Below are positions 13,136 through 14,547 of a DNA stretch of 14,547 nt, one piece after another. Source of the DNA: Patescibacteria group bacterium (GTDB taxonomy: Bacteria > Patescibacteriota > Patescibacteriia > UBA9934). The stretch covers positions 1 to 14,547 of the forward strand of contig JAHISC010000103.1 in assembly GCA_018818445.1 (NCBI GenBank), in the 5' to 3' direction. The notes beneath the pieces were generated by a model that had not been told where the DNA came from, did no database searches, and was given only the letters and a program-made list of their open reading frames with translations. The position numbers and the translations under genes were made by a program. Position 1 is the first letter of the stretch. Every line of letters begins with the position of its first letter.

Positions 13136-14547
13136 GTGTCACTTACAAAAGAACAACTTTACGAAGCCCTGGTGGAAGGAGGCGGTGTAACGAAAGAGGA
13201 GTTTCTTTCAGCTTCCAGATCACGTGATGCTAAAAGAGATGGCATTGACGGTGTTTTGGTTTCTAGAGGTGTTCTGGCAGATCTACAAATCGGCCAATTG
13301 ATTGCTGATTATTATAGCGTGCCGTTCATTTCGATCAGCAAGACTAACGTAAAAAAAGATATTATCAAATTGATTCCTGAGTCGTTTGCAAGGAAACAAC
13401 ACGTTTTTCCAATTGAAAAAAAGGGCGAAGAAATTACTATTGCTGTTTCTGATCCTTCCAATGCCACACTGTCAGCTTTGTTAGAAAAATATCTGCGAGG
13501 AAATGTTAATTTGGTTTATGCTACTAAGAATGATTTAGATGGTGCAATGTACTTATTCCAAAAAGATCCAGAGGAAGCTTTGAAATCAATTATTGATGCA
13601 ACAACCGGTGATCAGGGTTCACGGGTTGTTAATCTCGTAAGCACAATGATTGACTACGCGTATCAGACAAGTGCTTCTGATATTCACATTGAACCGGAGG
13701 AAGATTACACCATGATTCGTTACCGTATCGATGGAGTTCTGAAAGATATTTATGAGATGCCTAAACAATTTCATGAGTATATAATTTCTCGCATTAAGGT
13801 CTTGGCAAAGTTAGCTATTGATGAGCATCGTGCAGCTCAGGACGGAAAAATCAGGCATCGGAGCATTTGGGGAGATAAAATTGATATCCGTGTTTCAATC
13901 GTGCCAACTACCAATGGAGAGAAAGTAGTAATGCGACTTTTAGCTGAGAAGTCGAGGCAATTTAGTTTGACTGACTTAGGGTTCTCGGAAGAAGATTTAG
14001 AAAAGCTACAGGCTGCCATTAAGAGACCGTGGGGTATGATTTTGGTTACAGGTCCAACTGGATCAGGTAAATCAACCTCACTTTATGCTGCCTTAAAACT
14101 GTTGAACAAAAGAGAAGTTAATATTGCTACGATCGAAGATCCTGTTGAATACGATATTACTGGAGTTAATCAAATCCAGGTTAATGCTAAAACCGATTTA
14201 ACTTTTGCTAAGGGACTACGCTCTATTGTTCGTCAGGATCCGGATATTATCATGGTTGGAGAAATTCGTGACAAAGAAACAGCTCAAATCTCAGTTAACG
14301 CTGCGATGACCGGGCATTTAGTCCTTTCTACACTCCACACTAACGATTCCGCTACTGCTTTTCCGCGCTTAGAAGACATGAGTGTAGAAGATTTTCTTAT
14401 TTCATCTACAGTTATTGTTGTTTTGGCGCAGCGTTTGGTGCGAAGAATTTGTCTTGCCTGTATTGAAAGTTTCCAAATCGACTCAGCGGATGAAAAACTT
14501 TTAAAAAATTATCCCCAGGTTGTTAAATATCTAGAGGAGCTCTCAGG
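13136..14547 (+). CDS. pilB: Type IV pilus assembly / type II secretion ATPase, PilB/GspE family (3' truncated)
   Basis: The cytoplasmic hexameric ATPase that drives type IV pilus extension or pseudopilus assembly. The frame is open to the window edge, giving 470 codons without a stop. Residues 1-about 150 form the MshEN/T2SSE N-terminal domain (VTKEEFLSASRSRD, VLVSRGVLADLQIGQLIADYYSVPF). The ATPase core has SDIHIEPEE and RYRIDGVL, Walker A GPTGSGKST at 306-314, the Asp box IEDPVEY, Walker B in RQDPDIIMVGEIRD at 366-379, the His box GHLVLSTLHTND from 393, and CLAC (Cys439, Cys442), the first half of the family's zinc-binding tetracysteine. The start is GTG at 13136 (VSLTKEQLYEAL), fixed by the promoter just upstream. 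Expected length is about 560-580 aa, so roughly 100 residues lie beyond the window. PilB is favoured over GspE because of the neighbouring CheY-like gene. Confidence 0.95.
   Translation, partial: MSLTKEQLYEALVEGGGVTKEEFLSASRSRDAKRDGIDGVLVSRGVLADLQIGQLIADYYSVPFISISKTNVKKDIIKLIPESFARKQHVFPIEKKGEEITIAVSDPSNATLSALLEKYLRGNVNLVYATKNDLDGAMYLFQKDPEEALKSIIDATTGDQGSRVVNLVSTMIDYAYQTSASDIHIEPEEDYTMIRYRIDGVLKDIYEMPKQFHEYIISRIKVLAKLAIDEHRAAQDGKIRHRSIWGDKIDIRVSIVPTTNGEKVVMRLLAEKSRQFSLTDLGFSEEDLEKLQAAIKRPWGMILVTGPTGSGKSTSLYAALKLLNKREVNIATIEDPVEYDITGVNQIQVNAKTDLTFAKGLRSIVRQDPDIIMVGEIRDKETAQISVNAAMTGHLVLSTLHTNDSATAFPRLEDMSVEDFLISSTVIVVLAQRLVRRICLACIESFQIDSADEKLLKNYPQVVKYLEELS

Noticed and set aside
1..14547. 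CRISPR arrays, tRNA or rRNA genes, transposases
   Set aside because: No regularly spaced repeats, no cloverleaf or rRNA signatures and no transposase or integrase motifs were seen on either strand.
1..14547. TGA recoding as in Gracilibacteria and SR1
   Set aside because: Several genes end at TGA at the family-typical C-terminus (manC, DUF2207 gene, 124-aa gene), and no frame needs TGA read-through.

Overview
The window looks like a piece of a reduced, AT-rich bacterial genome, most likely a member of the Candidate Phyla Radiation (Patescibacteria, Parcubacteria-like). This is inferred from the compact mix of housekeeping genes, a UvrC without its C-terminal HhH domain, an mraZ-rsmH-ftsL block not followed by the rest of the dcw cluster, a PilB ATPase next to a single-domain response regulator, and many genes with little or no Shine-Dalgarno sequence. 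TGA terminates genes here (manC, the DUF2207 gene, the 124-aa gene), so this is not one of the lineages that recode TGA as glycine.

Layout. 1-678 is the 3' end of uvrA, and 1283-2695 is uvrC; both belong to nucleotide excision repair. Between them, and again between uvrC and mraZ, lies one minus-strand, visibly GC-richer gene with its own promoter, ribosome binding site and terminator (733-1107, unknown; 2776-3510, possibly a degenerate NUDIX-like protein). On the promoter side of both units lies the same 16-base motif, AGTGGATAACTTTGGT, which suggests inserted cassettes of a common type. 3511-4059 has no convincing gene. It holds divergent promoters, a probable MraZ operator and about 360 nt of leader with long, partly mutually exclusive hairpins.

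4060-5683 is the cell-division block mraZ-rsmH-ftsL. 5891-7507 is gpmI (glycolysis) and 7593-8354 a membrane-anchored protein of unknown function ending in a strong terminator. 8411-12666 is a tightly packed cell-envelope operon: a PAP2 lipid phosphatase, mannose-1-phosphate guanylyltransferase, MltG and a DUF2207 membrane protein. 12698-13063 is a CheY-like response regulator with its own promoter and terminator. From 13136 a pilB/gspE-type ATPase runs off the right edge.

Themes. Several promoters (gpmI, PAP2, the response regulator) place the -10 box so close to the start codon that the mRNA would be leaderless or nearly so, in contrast to the roughly 360-nt leader of mraZ. The uvrC reading frame appears to have absorbed two GC-rich palindromic repeats in frame, in linker positions. 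The best candidates for something undescribed are the mraZ leader RNA and the pair of GC-rich minus-strand cassettes with the shared 16-mer.
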